The notes beneath the pieces were generated by a model. The model saw only the letters and a program-made list of their open reading frames with translations, was not told the DNA's origin and searched no databases. A stretch of DNA of 64,000 nt from an uncultured bacterium. Lineage in GTDB: Bacteria > Bacillota_I > Bacilli_A > RFN20 > CAG-826. The position numbers were made by a program, and so were the translations under genes. Shown piece after piece: positions 17,324 to 24,942 of the stretch. The stretch spans positions 1 to 64,000 of the forward strand of contig CASGDR010000001.1 in NCBI GenBank assembly GCA_949300345.1, given 5' to 3'. How positions within the stretch are numbered: the stretch's first letter is position 1; each line of letters begins with the position of its first letter.

Positions 17324-18439
17324 ATGATTGATGAAGAACTCAAAAGGGCAATAGATAACAAGACCTCTCTGGTCAATCTCTCCAATTCGATACTGCAGGG
17401 CCTAGGGGCCGAACCCATGCATCCGGTTATCCCCGAGGTCACTTCCTTAGTAAGGGGCCGCAAGAAGGTCTGTTTGATGCTATTTGACGGGATGGGGACC
17501 CATGTCCTAAATAAGCATCCCAAAGCTTCGAAGAAACTGCTTGAGCACAAGATCATGGAGATATCCTCGGTCAACCCGGCGACCACCGCGGCGGCCACGA
17601 TATCCCTACTAAGCGGGAAATACCCCATGGAAACCGGCTGGCTAGGCTGGTCGATACCCCTTGATGGGTATGAGGAACCCGTCGATGTCTTTCCCAGCGT
17701 TTTATCCGGTAGCAAGAAGAAGCTGAAGAAGGATGCCATGCTCGAACAATGCCCCCTAAGGACCATCGACATGATCTTAAGGGATAAGGGAGTTAGGGCC
17801 GAACTAGCCTATCAGGAGCCCATCAGGCCCAATACCTACAAGGACCTTAAGGGCATGATGGAATATGCTGGCCGTTTCTTTAAAGAAGGGGATGGCTTTT
17901 TGTACCTTTATTACACCAATCCTGACGGCCTTATCCATCGCCATGGGGTCGAGTCCAGATGCGTGGATAGGCAAATAAGGGATATTTCCAAACATGTGGA
18001 TAGGTTTAGCAAAGAGCATCCCGATGTCCTTGTTCTGGTCTGCGCCGACCACGGCTTGCTCGATGTGGTATACCGCGATATCGCCCCTTATGAGGACTTG
18101 ACCTCCTTATTATCTTCCCCGATGGCGATAGAGGGCCGCATGCGCAGCGTCTACCTCAAGACTGGAAAAAGGGAAGAGTTCAAAACGCTCTTCCTAGATA
18201 GATTCGGGGACGATTTCCATCTAGTGGATTCCATAGAGCTTCTGGAAGAGGGCTATTTCGGGGTCGGGGAGGAACACCGTAAGACCAGGAAGTTCCTTGG
18301 GGATTTCCTCATCATTCCTAAAGGAAACCAATTCCTTAGGGATAGTTCCTTCTCCCTTTTCGATCCGGTCCTGATGGCCCATCACGCCGGGCCCTTGGAT
18401 GAAGAAAAGTCCATAAGTCTGCTCTCCTATAACGCCTAA
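17324..18439 (+). CDS. Alkaline-phosphatase-superfamily phosphodiesterase/nucleotide pyrophosphatase
   Basis: A 371-aa metal-dependent hydrolase of the type I phosphodiesterase/nucleotide pyrophosphatase family. Expected zinc ligands and nucleophile are visible: Asp in LMLFDGMGTHVL, Thr in NPATTAAATISLLSG, Asp/His in NPDGLIHRHG, Asp-His in VCADHGLLDV, and a C-terminal His in MAHHAGPLDEE. There is no signal peptide when ATG 17324 is used, so it appears cytosolic. The promoter spacing supports this start over a TTG further upstream. The natural substrate is unknown; cleavage of phosphodiester or pyrophosphate bonds is the family activity. Confidence 0.85.
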   Translation: MIDEELKRAIDNKTSLVNLSNSILQGLGAEPMHPVIPEVTSLVRGRKKVCLMLFDGMGTHVLNKHPKASKKLLEHKIMEISSVNPATTAAATISLLSGKYPMETGWLGWSIPLDGYEEPVDVFPSVLSGSKKKLKKDAMLEQCPLRTIDMILRDKGVRAELAYQEPIRPNTYKDLKGMMEYAGRFFKEGDGFLYLYYTNPDGLIHRHGVESRCVDRQIRDISKHVDRFSKEHPDVLVLVCADHGLLDVVYRDIAPYEDLTSLLSSPMAIEGRMRSVYLKTGKREEFKTLFLDRFGDDFHLVDSIELLEEGYFGVGEEHRKTRKFLGDFLIIPKGNQFLRDSSFSLFDPVLMAHHAGPLDEEKSISLLSYNA

Positions 18440-18535
18440 ACGTAATTTAACCCTTGAAAATCCTCCCATTGCTGCCAATTTTGCTACATGAATACCGCTG
18501 AGTTCGCCAAGATGGTCCCACATTCAAAATTTGAA

Positions 18536-18564
18536 TTTACAGCAAGATGCATAAAGGCTATAAA
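18536..18564 (+). promoter_or_regulatory. Promoter of the DUF368 gene
   Basis: TTTACA (18536-18541), a 17-nt spacer, and TATAAA (18559-18564). The start codon is 26 nt beyond the -10 box, with GGGGGA as ribosome-binding site, so this is a conventional short-leader promoter. Confidence 0.7.
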
Positions 18565-18590
18565 GTCCTCGGCGATTTGGGGGAATCCAA

Positions 18591-19580
18591 ATGGAAGAAA
18601 ACAAAGACTTGCAGGAAGTAGAGGAACAAAAGGGCGATAGTCCTGAGGTTCCCGCCTACGAAGAAGACCTGCGCTACGATAGCAAGGCGCAGTGGTTCAA
18701 AGGCGGCTTACTAGGCATTTTCATCGGCCTAGCCATCATCGTGCCCGGGGTGTCCGGAAGCGCGGTCGCCATCATCTTCAAACTATATGAGAAATTGCTT
18801 TATGCCATCGGCAACATCCTCAAGCGCTTCAAGGTCTGCTTCTTGTTCCTGCTTCCCGTCCTCCTAGGGGCCGTGATCGGCTTTTTGCTCGGCTTTTTCG
18901 CCATCCAGCAATTGCTCGATCTATTGCCCTTTGCCACCGTGGCCCTTTTTGCCGGGATGATGCTTGGGGCCTATCCGGCCGTGACCGATCAGATCAAAGA
19001 GGAAAAGCATACCCCCTTTAGGATCGTCCTTGGCCTATTAGGAATCGCCATCCCCATCGCCATCTCCGCGGTGTCGATCGCCATCAACGAGGGGAGCGCA
19101 CCTCTAGAAGACCTCTCCTGGTACCATTACATCATCTTCGTTTTGCTCGGCTTTGTCGTAGCCATAACCCAGCTTTTGCCGGGCCTTTCGGCCACCGCGC
19201 TTCTCATGGCGGTGGGCTACTTCACCCCGCTGATGGAATCCGTCCACCTCTCCTATTGGAAGAGCAATCCCATGGTCCTATTGGTCTATCTATGCCTGGT
19301 AATCGGCTTCTTGATCGGTTTGGTTTCCGTTTCCAAGTTGCTTAGCTATCTCATCAGCAAGTTCCGCGGGGCGGTCTTCCATCTGGTGGTCGGGCTCTCG
19401 CTAGGTTCTTTCATCTCCATGTTCTACAATCCCGAAATCATGGCTACCTATGCCGGTTTCGAAGCCCCTAAGATGTGGATCGATATCGGAGTGGGCATCG
19501 GACTATTCATCATCGGAGTCGGTATTGCCTACTTCTTCGTCTGCTATGAGCGGAAGCACCAACCGATAAAGAAGGAATAG
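18591..19580 (+). CDS. DUF368 polyprenyl-phosphate transporter (PopT-type)
   Basis: A 329-aa membrane protein with about eight to nine hydrophobic spans. The DUF368 signature is at residues about 40-60 (GIFIGLAIIVPGVSG), and a second copy-like motif lies near 200 (ITQLLPGLSATALLMAVG), as in this pseudo-repeated family. DUF368 proteins (PopT) are known to recycle undecaprenyl phosphate across the membrane for cell-wall synthesis. The N-terminus is acidic and cytosolic. Start ATG 18591 has a GGGGGA ribosome-binding site. The gene is monocistronic, with its own promoter and terminator. Confidence 0.9.
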   Translation: MEENKDLQEVEEQKGDSPEVPAYEEDLRYDSKAQWFKGGLLGIFIGLAIIVPGVSGSAVAIIFKLYEKLLYAIGNILKRFKVCFLFLLPVLLGAVIGFLLGFFAIQQLLDLLPFATVALFAGMMLGAYPAVTDQIKEEKHTPFRIVLGLLGIAIPIAISAVSIAINEGSAPLEDLSWYHYIIFVLLGFVVAITQLLPGLSATALLMAVGYFTPLMESVHLSYWKSNPMVLLVYLCLVIGFLIGLVSVSKLLSYLISKFRGAVFHLVVGLSLGSFISMFYNPEIMATYAGFEAPKMWIDIGVGIGLFIIGVGIAYFFVCYERKHQPIKKE

Positions 19581-19591
19581 GGCATATGATG

Positions 19592-19618
19592 GGCCTTCCC
19601 CTAGGGGAGGGCCTTTTT
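19592..19618 (+). terminator. Terminator after the DUF368 gene
   Basis: GGCCTTCCCC and GGGGAGGGCC pair around TA (one G-T pair), followed by TTTTT. Confidence 0.88.
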
Positions 19619-19679
19619 CCTTTTGAGGGTCCCATTAGGATAAACCCTTCCTAGAAGGGTGGCTTTGTAGCATAATTGC

Positions 19680-19895
19680 TACTGCCTAAGAACAGGGAGG
19701 GAGCCATAAACCCCGCCGATAGAGAGTCCCGGATGGTGGAAGCGGGATGGCGGAGTCCGGCAAGTCGCCCTAGGAGGCTTCCTAGAGATGGGACGCGCCC
19801 CGCGTTAAAGGGACAAAGTGCCTAGCAAGCCTAGGAAGTCGGGTGGTACCGCGCGCCGCGTCCTGATGGAGGCGGCTTTATTATTGGAAGGTAGC
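19680..19895 (+). promoter_or_regulatory. T-box riboswitch of valS
   Basis: The leader contains the AGAGAG element (19721-19726) followed by a GGTGGAA-containing Stem I arm, and the invariant T-box GGGTGGTACCGCG at 19841-19853. An intrinsic terminator follows (GCCGC..TCC / GGA..GCGGC, 19855-19876, then TTTATTATT). Uncharged tRNA-Val is expected to stabilise the antiterminator and allow valS expression. The likely -10 box is CATAAT at about 19671-19676. I did not assign the specifier codon by structure. Confidence 0.93.
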
Positions 19896-19898
19896 CAT

Positions 19899-22454
19899 AT
19901 GCTAGAGAAAAGATACGACCATAAGGCGGTCGAAGAAGGCAAGTACGATAGTTGGAAGAAAGGCGGCTATTTTAGAGCCGGCGATAAGTCCAAACCGCCC
20001 TTTTCCTTGGTCATACCGCCTCCCAATGTGACCGGGAAGTTGCATCTAGGCCACGTGATGGACACCATCCCCGACGACATCATCGTCCGCTACAAGAAGA
20101 TGAAGGGCTTTGACGTGCTGTGGCTACCGGGCTGCGACCACGCCGGCATCGCCACCCAGGCCAAGGTCGAGGAAAAGCTCAGGGAGCAGGGGATATCGCG
20201 CTATGATCTAGGACGGGAAAAGTTCCTGGAAACCGCCTATCTCTGGAAAGAGGAATATGCCTCCATCATCCACAAGCAGTGGGCCAAGCTCGGGCTATCG
20301 GTCGATTATTCCCGCGAGAGGTTTACCCTCGACGAGGGATTGCAGAAGGCCGTCAAGCATGTCTTCAAGACCCTTTATGAGGAAGGGCTAATCTATAGGG
20401 GCGAGAGGATCATCAACTGGGATCCTGAGCTCCGTACCGCACTTAGCAACATCGAAGTGGAACACCTCGATGACGAGGGCGAATTCTTCTATTTCTCCTA
20501 TGATATCGTGGGCAAAAAGGAAAAGCTCATCGTGGCCACGACCCGTCCGGAGACGATGTTCGGGGATACCGCCGTCTTCGTCAATCCCAAGGACGAACGC
20601 TACAAGCATCTGATCGGCTCTAAGGCCATCAACCCCGCCAACGGGGAAGAGCTTCCCATCATGGGCGACGAGTACGTCGACATCGAATTCGGGACCGGGG
20701 CCATGAAGTGCACCCCAGCCCATGACCCCAATGACTTTGCCCTAGCCAAGAAATACGGATTCCCGCTTCTTAGGGCCCTGGACGAAAGCGCCCATATCAC
20801 CGGCCTTGGCGGCAAATTCGAGGGCATGGATCGCTATGAATGCCGCAAGGCCCTGGTCGAAGACATCAATTCCAGCGGGCATCTGGTCAAAATCGAGAAG
20901 ATGGTCCATTCCGTCGGACATAGCGAAAGAAGCGGCACCGTGGTCGAACCCATGGTGTCCAAGCAGTGGTTCGTTAAGATGAAGCCGCTGGCCGAGGCCG
21001 TGCTCAAATACCAGGAATCGGATAAGGCCATCAAGTTTTATCCCGACCGCTTCAAGAAGGTGCTCTCGAGCTGGATGGGAGAGGTCGAGGACTGGTGCAT
21101 TTCCCGCCAGCTATGGTGGGGACATCGCATTCCGGCCTATTACAACGATAAGGGCGAGGTCTTGGTTTCCGAGACCGATCCGGGAGAGGGATGGCATCAG
21201 GACGAGGATGTCCTTGATACCTGGTTCTCCAGCGCCCTATGGCCCTTTGCGACCATGGGCTGGCCCGAAAAGAGCGATGATCTAAGCCGCTATTACCCAA
21301 CCTCGGTCCTAGTGACCGGCTATGACATCATCTTCTTCTGGGTTTCCCGCATGGTCTTCCAGGGCCTTCATTTCACCAAGGAGGCCCCGTTCAAAGAAGT
21401 GGTCATCCATGGCCTCATCCGCGACGAAAAGGGCCGGAAGATGTCCAAGTCGCTTGGCAATGGCATCGATCCCATCGACGTCATCGAAAAGTATGGGACC
21501 GACGCCCTAAGGTATTTCATCTCCACCAATTCAACCCCGGGGCTAGACATGCGCTACATCGAAGAGAAGGTGGCCTCCTCAGCCAACTACCTCAACAAGA
21601 TCTACAATGCCGCTAGGTATTGCCTTATTAGCCTAGGCGAGGACTATGTGCCCCAAAATATCGATGCTGCCTCGCTTTCGGTGGCCGATAAGGCCATCCT
21701 TTACCGGCTCGATAAGACCATCTCCGAGGTCGATAGGCTACTATCCAAATACGAATTCGGGCAGGCTTCCAGCAAGCTATATGACTTCGTCTATGATGAC
21801 TATTGTTCCTCATACCTCGAGTCCTCGAAAATCGATCTGAGTAGCGGCAAGAAGACCACCAAGGACGTCATCTATCATCTGACCAAGTCCATCGTGCTTC
21901 TCATCTATCCCTTTGCCCCCTTCATCGCCGAAGAGATTTATCTATCCCTTCCCGGGCATAAGGATTCCATCATGCTCGAGGAGTTCCCATCAGAGCTCGG
22001 GCTAGGGGACGAAGAGTCCAGCAAGGCCTACGCGGTCTATGAGGCCATCCTTAAGGATGTAAGGAACTTCAAGTCCACCAACAAGATCGAGCCGACCGCC
22101 AAGATCGAACTGGTGGTTTCCCCCAAGCTGCCCTTTGAAGAAGCCGAGGCCTATCTCAAGCGCTTCCTCTTCGCCGAAATGCTCGAGGTGAGCCCTTCTT
22201 CTCCGGAAGGGGCCATCATGCGCCCGGATTATTCGGTCTTGGTCAAGCAGGATATCGATCCAAAGAAGCTAAAATCCAACCTCCTAAGCCAGAAGGAGCG
22301 GCTTATGAAGGAAGTCGCTAGGGGCGAGGGCATCTTGTCCAACCCCGGCTTCCTAAGCAAGGCTCCCGAAGCCAAGATCAATCTCGAAAAGGAAAAGCTT
22401 TCCAAAAACAAGGCCCTATTGGCCGAGATCGAATCCCGCCTCCAAGGCCTTTGA
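19899..22454 (+). CDS. valS: Valyl-tRNA synthetase
   Basis: An 851-aa class I synthetase that charges tRNA-Val. HIGH motif variant PPPNVTGKLHLGHV, ATATRPETMFGDTAVFV-type editing domain (VATTRPETMFGDT), WWGHRIPAYY, KMSKSLGNG (KMSKS) and a C-terminal coiled-coil arm (residues about 785-850) are all present. Start ATG 19899 has GGAAGG 7 nt upstream and lies right after the T-box terminator. An in-frame upstream extension would be translated from the T-box and is rejected. Regulation is by the T-box. Confidence 0.98.
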   Translation: MLEKRYDHKAVEEGKYDSWKKGGYFRAGDKSKPPFSLVIPPPNVTGKLHLGHVMDTIPDDIIVRYKKMKGFDVLWLPGCDHAGIATQAKVEEKLREQGISRYDLGREKFLETAYLWKEEYASIIHKQWAKLGLSVDYSRERFTLDEGLQKAVKHVFKTLYEEGLIYRGERIINWDPELRTALSNIEVEHLDDEGEFFYFSYDIVGKKEKLIVATTRPETMFGDTAVFVNPKDERYKHLIGSKAINPANGEELPIMGDEYVDIEFGTGAMKCTPAHDPNDFALAKKYGFPLLRALDESAHITGLGGKFEGMDRYECRKALVEDINSSGHLVKIEKMVHSVGHSERSGTVVEPMVSKQWFVKMKPLAEAVLKYQESDKAIKFYPDRFKKVLSSWMGEVEDWCISRQLWWGHRIPAYYNDKGEVLVSETDPGEGWHQDEDVLDTWFSSALWPFATMGWPEKSDDLSRYYPTSVLVTGYDIIFFWVSRMVFQGLHFTKEAPFKEVVIHGLIRDEKGRKMSKSLGNGIDPIDVIEKYGTDALRYFISTNSTPGLDMRYIEEKVASSANYLNKIYNAARYCLISLGEDYVPQNIDAASLSVADKAILYRLDKTISEVDRLLSKYEFGQASSKLYDFVYDDYCSSYLESSKIDLSSGKKTTKDVIYHLTKSIVLLIYPFAPFIAEEIYLSLPGHKDSIMLEEFPSELGLGDEESSKAYAVYEAILKDVRNFKSTNKIEPTAKIELVVSPKLPFEEAEAYLKRFLFAEMLEVSPSSPEGAIMRPDYSVLVKQDIDPKKLKSNLLSQKERLMKEVARGEGILSNPGFLSKAPEAKINLEKEKLSKNKALLAEIESRLQGL

Positions 22455-22614
22455 TAGCAGATGGCATTGGGATTTATACCCCCGGTATATTTCCTTTATC
22501 CGTAGCTCACTTCGACCACAAGATGGTTTTGATTTGCCCTAGATGAAAAATTCTTCGGGCAATTTCGATACCTTTATGTCTTTTGCGTCTACTTTCTAGT
22601 GGAGGTGAGAATAT

Positions 22615-22797
22615 ATGAGATCAGTAGCGCTAAGTGATCGCGAACTGGAAACCAGCCGTCCCGGCGAGGCCGTTACCCTTGCCGCGGTGGCCGCCATCAT
22701 GGCCATCGGGATCCTGGCCGTGGTCATCTACAAGCTCTTCGTTTCCAAGACGAGCACCGTGAAGCTGCCCGGCGGCTACACGTTCGAGTGGAAGTGA
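22615..22797 (+). CDS. Short membrane-active-like peptide with degenerate double-glycine leader
   Basis: A 60-aa peptide preceded by a strong GGAGGTGAG ribosome-binding site. The first 17 residues fit the double-glycine leader pattern LSxxELxxxxGG in register: L6 (-12), S7 (-11), E10 (-8), L11 (-7), G17 (-1), with Pro at -2 instead of Gly. The remaining 43 residues comprise a hydrophobic helix (about 20-41, TLAAVAAIMAIGILAVVIY) and a polar tail ending LPGGYTFEWK. This is the layout of bacteriocin-like or signalling peptides cleaved by C39 peptidases; a C39-domain membrane protein is encoded at 24943. The stop overlaps the radC start by 10 nt. Function is unknown; it could also be a plain single-span membrane peptide. 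Confidence 0.72.
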   Translation: MRSVALSDRELETSRPGEAVTLAAVAAIMAIGILAVVIYKLFVSKTSTVKLPGGYTFEWK

Positions 22798-23471
22798 AGA
22801 TCAAGGACCTCTATGAGGAAAGACGCCCCCGCGAGAAGGCCGGCCTTTATGGTATTTCCAGCCTCTCCGAGGGCGAACTCCTCGCCCTGGTAATCGGTAG
22901 CGGCACCAAGGGAAAGAACGCCCTGGAATGCGCAAGTAGCCTGCTTAACGGCTACCCTAGTCTTTCTTCCTTATCCGAAGGGGCCATTTCCCTTCGATTA
23001 AAGGCGGAGGGCATCGGCAAAGCCAAGGCCTACGCCCTAGCGGCCTGCTTCGAACTAGCCAGAAGACTGAATAGGGAAGGGGTCCTCAAGGGCCTTAGCC
23101 TTGAACCCCATGACCTTTACCTCCGTTACCGGGAGCGGCTTTCCAAGCTTCGCGGAGAGTCCCTCCTGGTCATCTATCTCGACCATAGGAACAAGCCCCT
23201 TAGGGAGGTGGAGCCTTCCAGGGGCAAATCCTTGACCTTCGACCCCAAATCCATCGTCGCGGAAGGGGTGATGATTAACGCCAAGGGAATGCTCCTTTTC
23301 CATAACCATCCATCCGGTATTCCCATGCCTTCGAAAAAGGATATTGACTCCACGATGATTTTATATAAAACTGCACAGCAGTTTAATCTACCAATAATCG
23401 ACCATATCATTATCGTGGGCGAGGGGTATTTCTCCTTTGCCGAAGAGGGCTTGATAAAGGGGTGGGGTTAG
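22788..23471 (+). CDS. radC: RadC-family JAB-domain protein
   Basis: A 227-aa RadC/UPF0758 protein. The N-terminal part has a helix-hairpin-helix-like stretch (GISSLSEGELLALVIGSGTKG; GIGKAKAYALAACFELARR). The C-terminal MPN+/JAB domain shows the metal motif FHNHPSG...PSKKDID and an upstream Glu. The role in DNA repair is disputed; metalloprotease or nuclease activity has not been settled for the family. The start is GTG 22788 (or GTG 22794), inside the end of the short peptide gene in another frame, so both are likely co-translated. Confidence 0.9.
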   Translation: MEVKIKDLYEERRPREKAGLYGISSLSEGELLALVIGSGTKGKNALECASSLLNGYPSLSSLSEGAISLRLKAEGIGKAKAYALAACFELARRLNREGVLKGLSLEPHDLYLRYRERLSKLRGESLLVIYLDHRNKPLREVEPSRGKSLTFDPKSIVAEGVMINAKGMLLFHNHPSGIPMPSKKDIDSTMILYKTAQQFNLPIIDHIIIVGEGYFSFAEEGLIKGWG

Positions 23472-23494
23472 CCTGTATGGCATGGATAAACGAG

Positions 23495-23666
23495 GGCAAA
23501 AGCCAAAGTTTAAGATTTGCAAATGCTTCTTATTGCATACCTTGAACCTCAGTGCCAAAATAGCGGCAACCAAGCCGTAGGGACGTACTTGAAATCCCTC
23601 GGTGCGGGGCAGGTTATCCTGCCGAAGCGAAGGCCCGGGTGTTAGAAAACCCCCGGGCTTTTCCGT
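23495..23666 (+). ncRNA. Possible structured RNA ending in a terminator
   Basis: This intergenic stretch has a run of stable hairpins: CGGC/GCCG (around AACCAA), AGGGA/TCCCT, GGCAGG/CCTGCC (loop TTAT), and a final CCCGGG...CCCGGG hairpin followed by TTTT (about 23631-23664). A weak promoter (TTGATA, 17 nt, TGTATG) lies at the end of radC. I cannot match it to SRP RNA, 6S RNA, tmRNA, RNase P or a known riboswitch. It may be a small RNA or only the 3' UTR and terminator of the peptide-radC unit. Confidence 0.35.
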
Positions 23667-23782
23667 TGTAGGGTATAACCTCACTGGACTGTTCTATAAG
23701 CGGACCCATTACTATTGCGGCAATAGCAGGACCCTCTTTATTTTCCCTAAGGGAAGCGCTTCAAAATGACTAAGGGCATCCC

Positions 23783-23840
23783 TATAATCAGGCCGACATA
23801 TAAACTCGGGCTTTTCTTATAGATAAGAAGCCTCTATAAT
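23783..23840 (+). promoter_or_regulatory. Tandem promoters of the rplU operon
   Basis: Two perfect TATAAT boxes lie at 23783-23788 (with TTCAAA 17 nt upstream) and 23835-23840. Between them is the palindrome TTCTTATAGATAAGAA, similar to the one in the tig promoter. Two start sites about 50 nt apart are expected for this ribosomal-protein operon. Confidence 0.6.
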
Positions 23841-23846
23841 TCACTC

Positions 23847-23935
23847 CGTTGCGAGCCCAACTGGGCCACAACCGCCTCGAAAGGGCCCTAAGCGGAGCGA
23901 TCCCGCCCCTAGAGCGAGTACTTGGAACAGGAGGA
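23847..23935 (+). promoter_or_regulatory. Candidate L21 ribosomal-protein leader
   Basis: The roughly 90-nt 5' UTR of rplU is GC-rich and can fold (for example GGGCC-type arms; GAGCGATCCCGCCCCTAGAG). Its position and composition resemble the L21 leader of Firmicutes, which mediates autogenous control. I did not verify the consensus base by base. Confidence 0.5.
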
Positions 23936-23942
23936 AAAGCAC

Positions 23943-24251
23943 ATGTACGCCATTCTGGAAACCGGCGGCAAGCAGATCAAGGTCTCCGTCGGAGACAAGA
24001 TCTACGTCGAGAAGCTCGATGCCGAAGGCGGCAAAGACGTGGTCCTCGACAAGGTCCTTTTCATCGGCGGGGACAAGCCCGTCTTCGGAAAGCCCTTCGT
24101 CAAAGGCGCCAAGGTCACTGCCACCGTCGAAAAGCAGGGCCTCAGCCGGAAAGTCACGGTCTACAAATACAAGGCCAAGACCAACGAGAGGAAGAAGATC
24201 GGACATAGGCAGCCCTATACTTGCCTAGTGATCAAGTCCATCGAGGCCTAA
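23943..24251 (+). CDS. rplU: 50S ribosomal protein L21
   Basis: A 102-aa ribosomal protein L21. The N-terminus ([20 protein letters not shown]) and the C-terminal [15 protein letters not shown] motif are typical. ATG 23943 has AGGAGG 8 nt upstream. The stop overlaps the prp start by 1 nt. It is the first gene of the rplU-prp-rpmA operon. Confidence 0.98.
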   Translation: MYAILETGGKQIKVSVGDKIYVEKLDAEGGKDVVLDKVLFIGGDKPVFGKPFVKGAKVTATVEKQGLSRKVTVYKYKAKTNERKKIGHRQPYTCLVIKSIEA

Positions 24252-24565
24252 TGGTAATAGTCAGGGTAGGCCAGGACAAAGAGGGCAGGATCACTTCCCT
24301 CAGCCTTAGCGGCCATGCGGGCAGCGGCCCAAAGGGCCATGACCTCGTCTGCGCCGGCGTAAGCGCCGTAAGCCAAGGCGCCCTGAATGCCATAGACCAA
24401 GACGGCTTCCACATCGAAGTAAAACCCGGGAAGCTCGAGTTAATCGCCAAGAGCCTCCCCAATAGCCATGACCAGATAGTCCTAGAGACGGTCGTGGTAC
24501 AGCTAGAAAGCCTAGAGGCATCCTATCCGGATTGCATCAGGCTAGAAAGGAAATGCGGAAAATGA
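24251..24565 (+). CDS. prp: Ribosomal-processing cysteine protease Prp (YsxB)
   Basis: A 104-aa cysteine protease that removes the N-terminal extension of L27. The catalytic His is in [20 protein letters not shown], and the Cys lies in the same segment (DLVCAG). The overlaps with rplU (1 nt) and rpmA (4 nt) and the position between them are the standard Firmicutes order. The matching substrate extension is present in the next gene. Confidence 0.95.
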   Translation: MVIVRVGQDKEGRITSLSLSGHAGSGPKGHDLVCAGVSAVSQGALNAIDQDGFHIEVKPGKLELIAKSLPNSHDQIVLETVVVQLESLEASYPDCIRLERKCGK

Positions 24566-24852
24566 AAAGATACCTCATAGACCTTCAGCTCTTCGCTTCC
24601 AAAAAAGGCGTCAGTTCAACCAAAAACGGCCGTGATTCGGCCGGCAGGCGCCTCGGAGCCAAGAAGGGCGACGGACAGACCGTGAAGGCTGGCAACATCC
24701 TTTACCGCCAGAGAGGGACCAAGGTCCATCCCGGCGAAGGCACCATGATGGGTGGGGACGATACCATCTTCGCCACCATCGACGGAGTCGTGAAGTTCGA
24801 ACGCCTCGGGCGCAGGGGGACCAAGGTCTCCGTCTACGCTTCGGCAAAGTAA
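24562..24852 (+). CDS. rpmA: 50S ribosomal protein L27 with cleavable N-terminal extension
   Basis: A 96-aa L27 precursor. Residues 1-12 ([12 protein letters not shown]) form the extension cleaved by Prp, with the site expected after F11 and before ASKKG. The conserved core follows ([20 protein letters not shown]). Start ATG 24562 overlaps the prp stop (ATGA); in-frame ATGs nine and thirty nt upstream are possible but would lengthen the extension. A terminator follows 20 nt downstream. Confidence 0.97.
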   Translation: MKRYLIDLQLFASKKGVSSTKNGRDSAGRRLGAKKGDGQTVKAGNILYRQRGTKVHPGEGTMMGGDDTIFATIDGVVKFERLGRRGTKVSVYASAK

Positions 24853-24871
24853 GGGACGATATAAGCTTATG

Positions 24872-24896
24872 ATCCGGGGGCGACCCCGGATTTTTT
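24872..24896 (+). terminator. Terminator after rpmA
   Basis: ATCCGGGG and CCCCGGAT pair around GCGA and are followed by six T. Confidence 0.92.
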
Positions 24897-24942
24897 CATG
24901 CCAGTTTTGGGACCTTTGGCAAAAACAGGGCTACTTATTGCT

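Noticed and set aside
23495-23666. SRP RNA, 6S RNA or T-box in the radC-rplU gap
   Set aside because: No GGAAGCA-type SRP tetraloop region, no 6S-like central bubble that I could fold, and no GGTGG T-box sequence. Left as an unassigned structured region.
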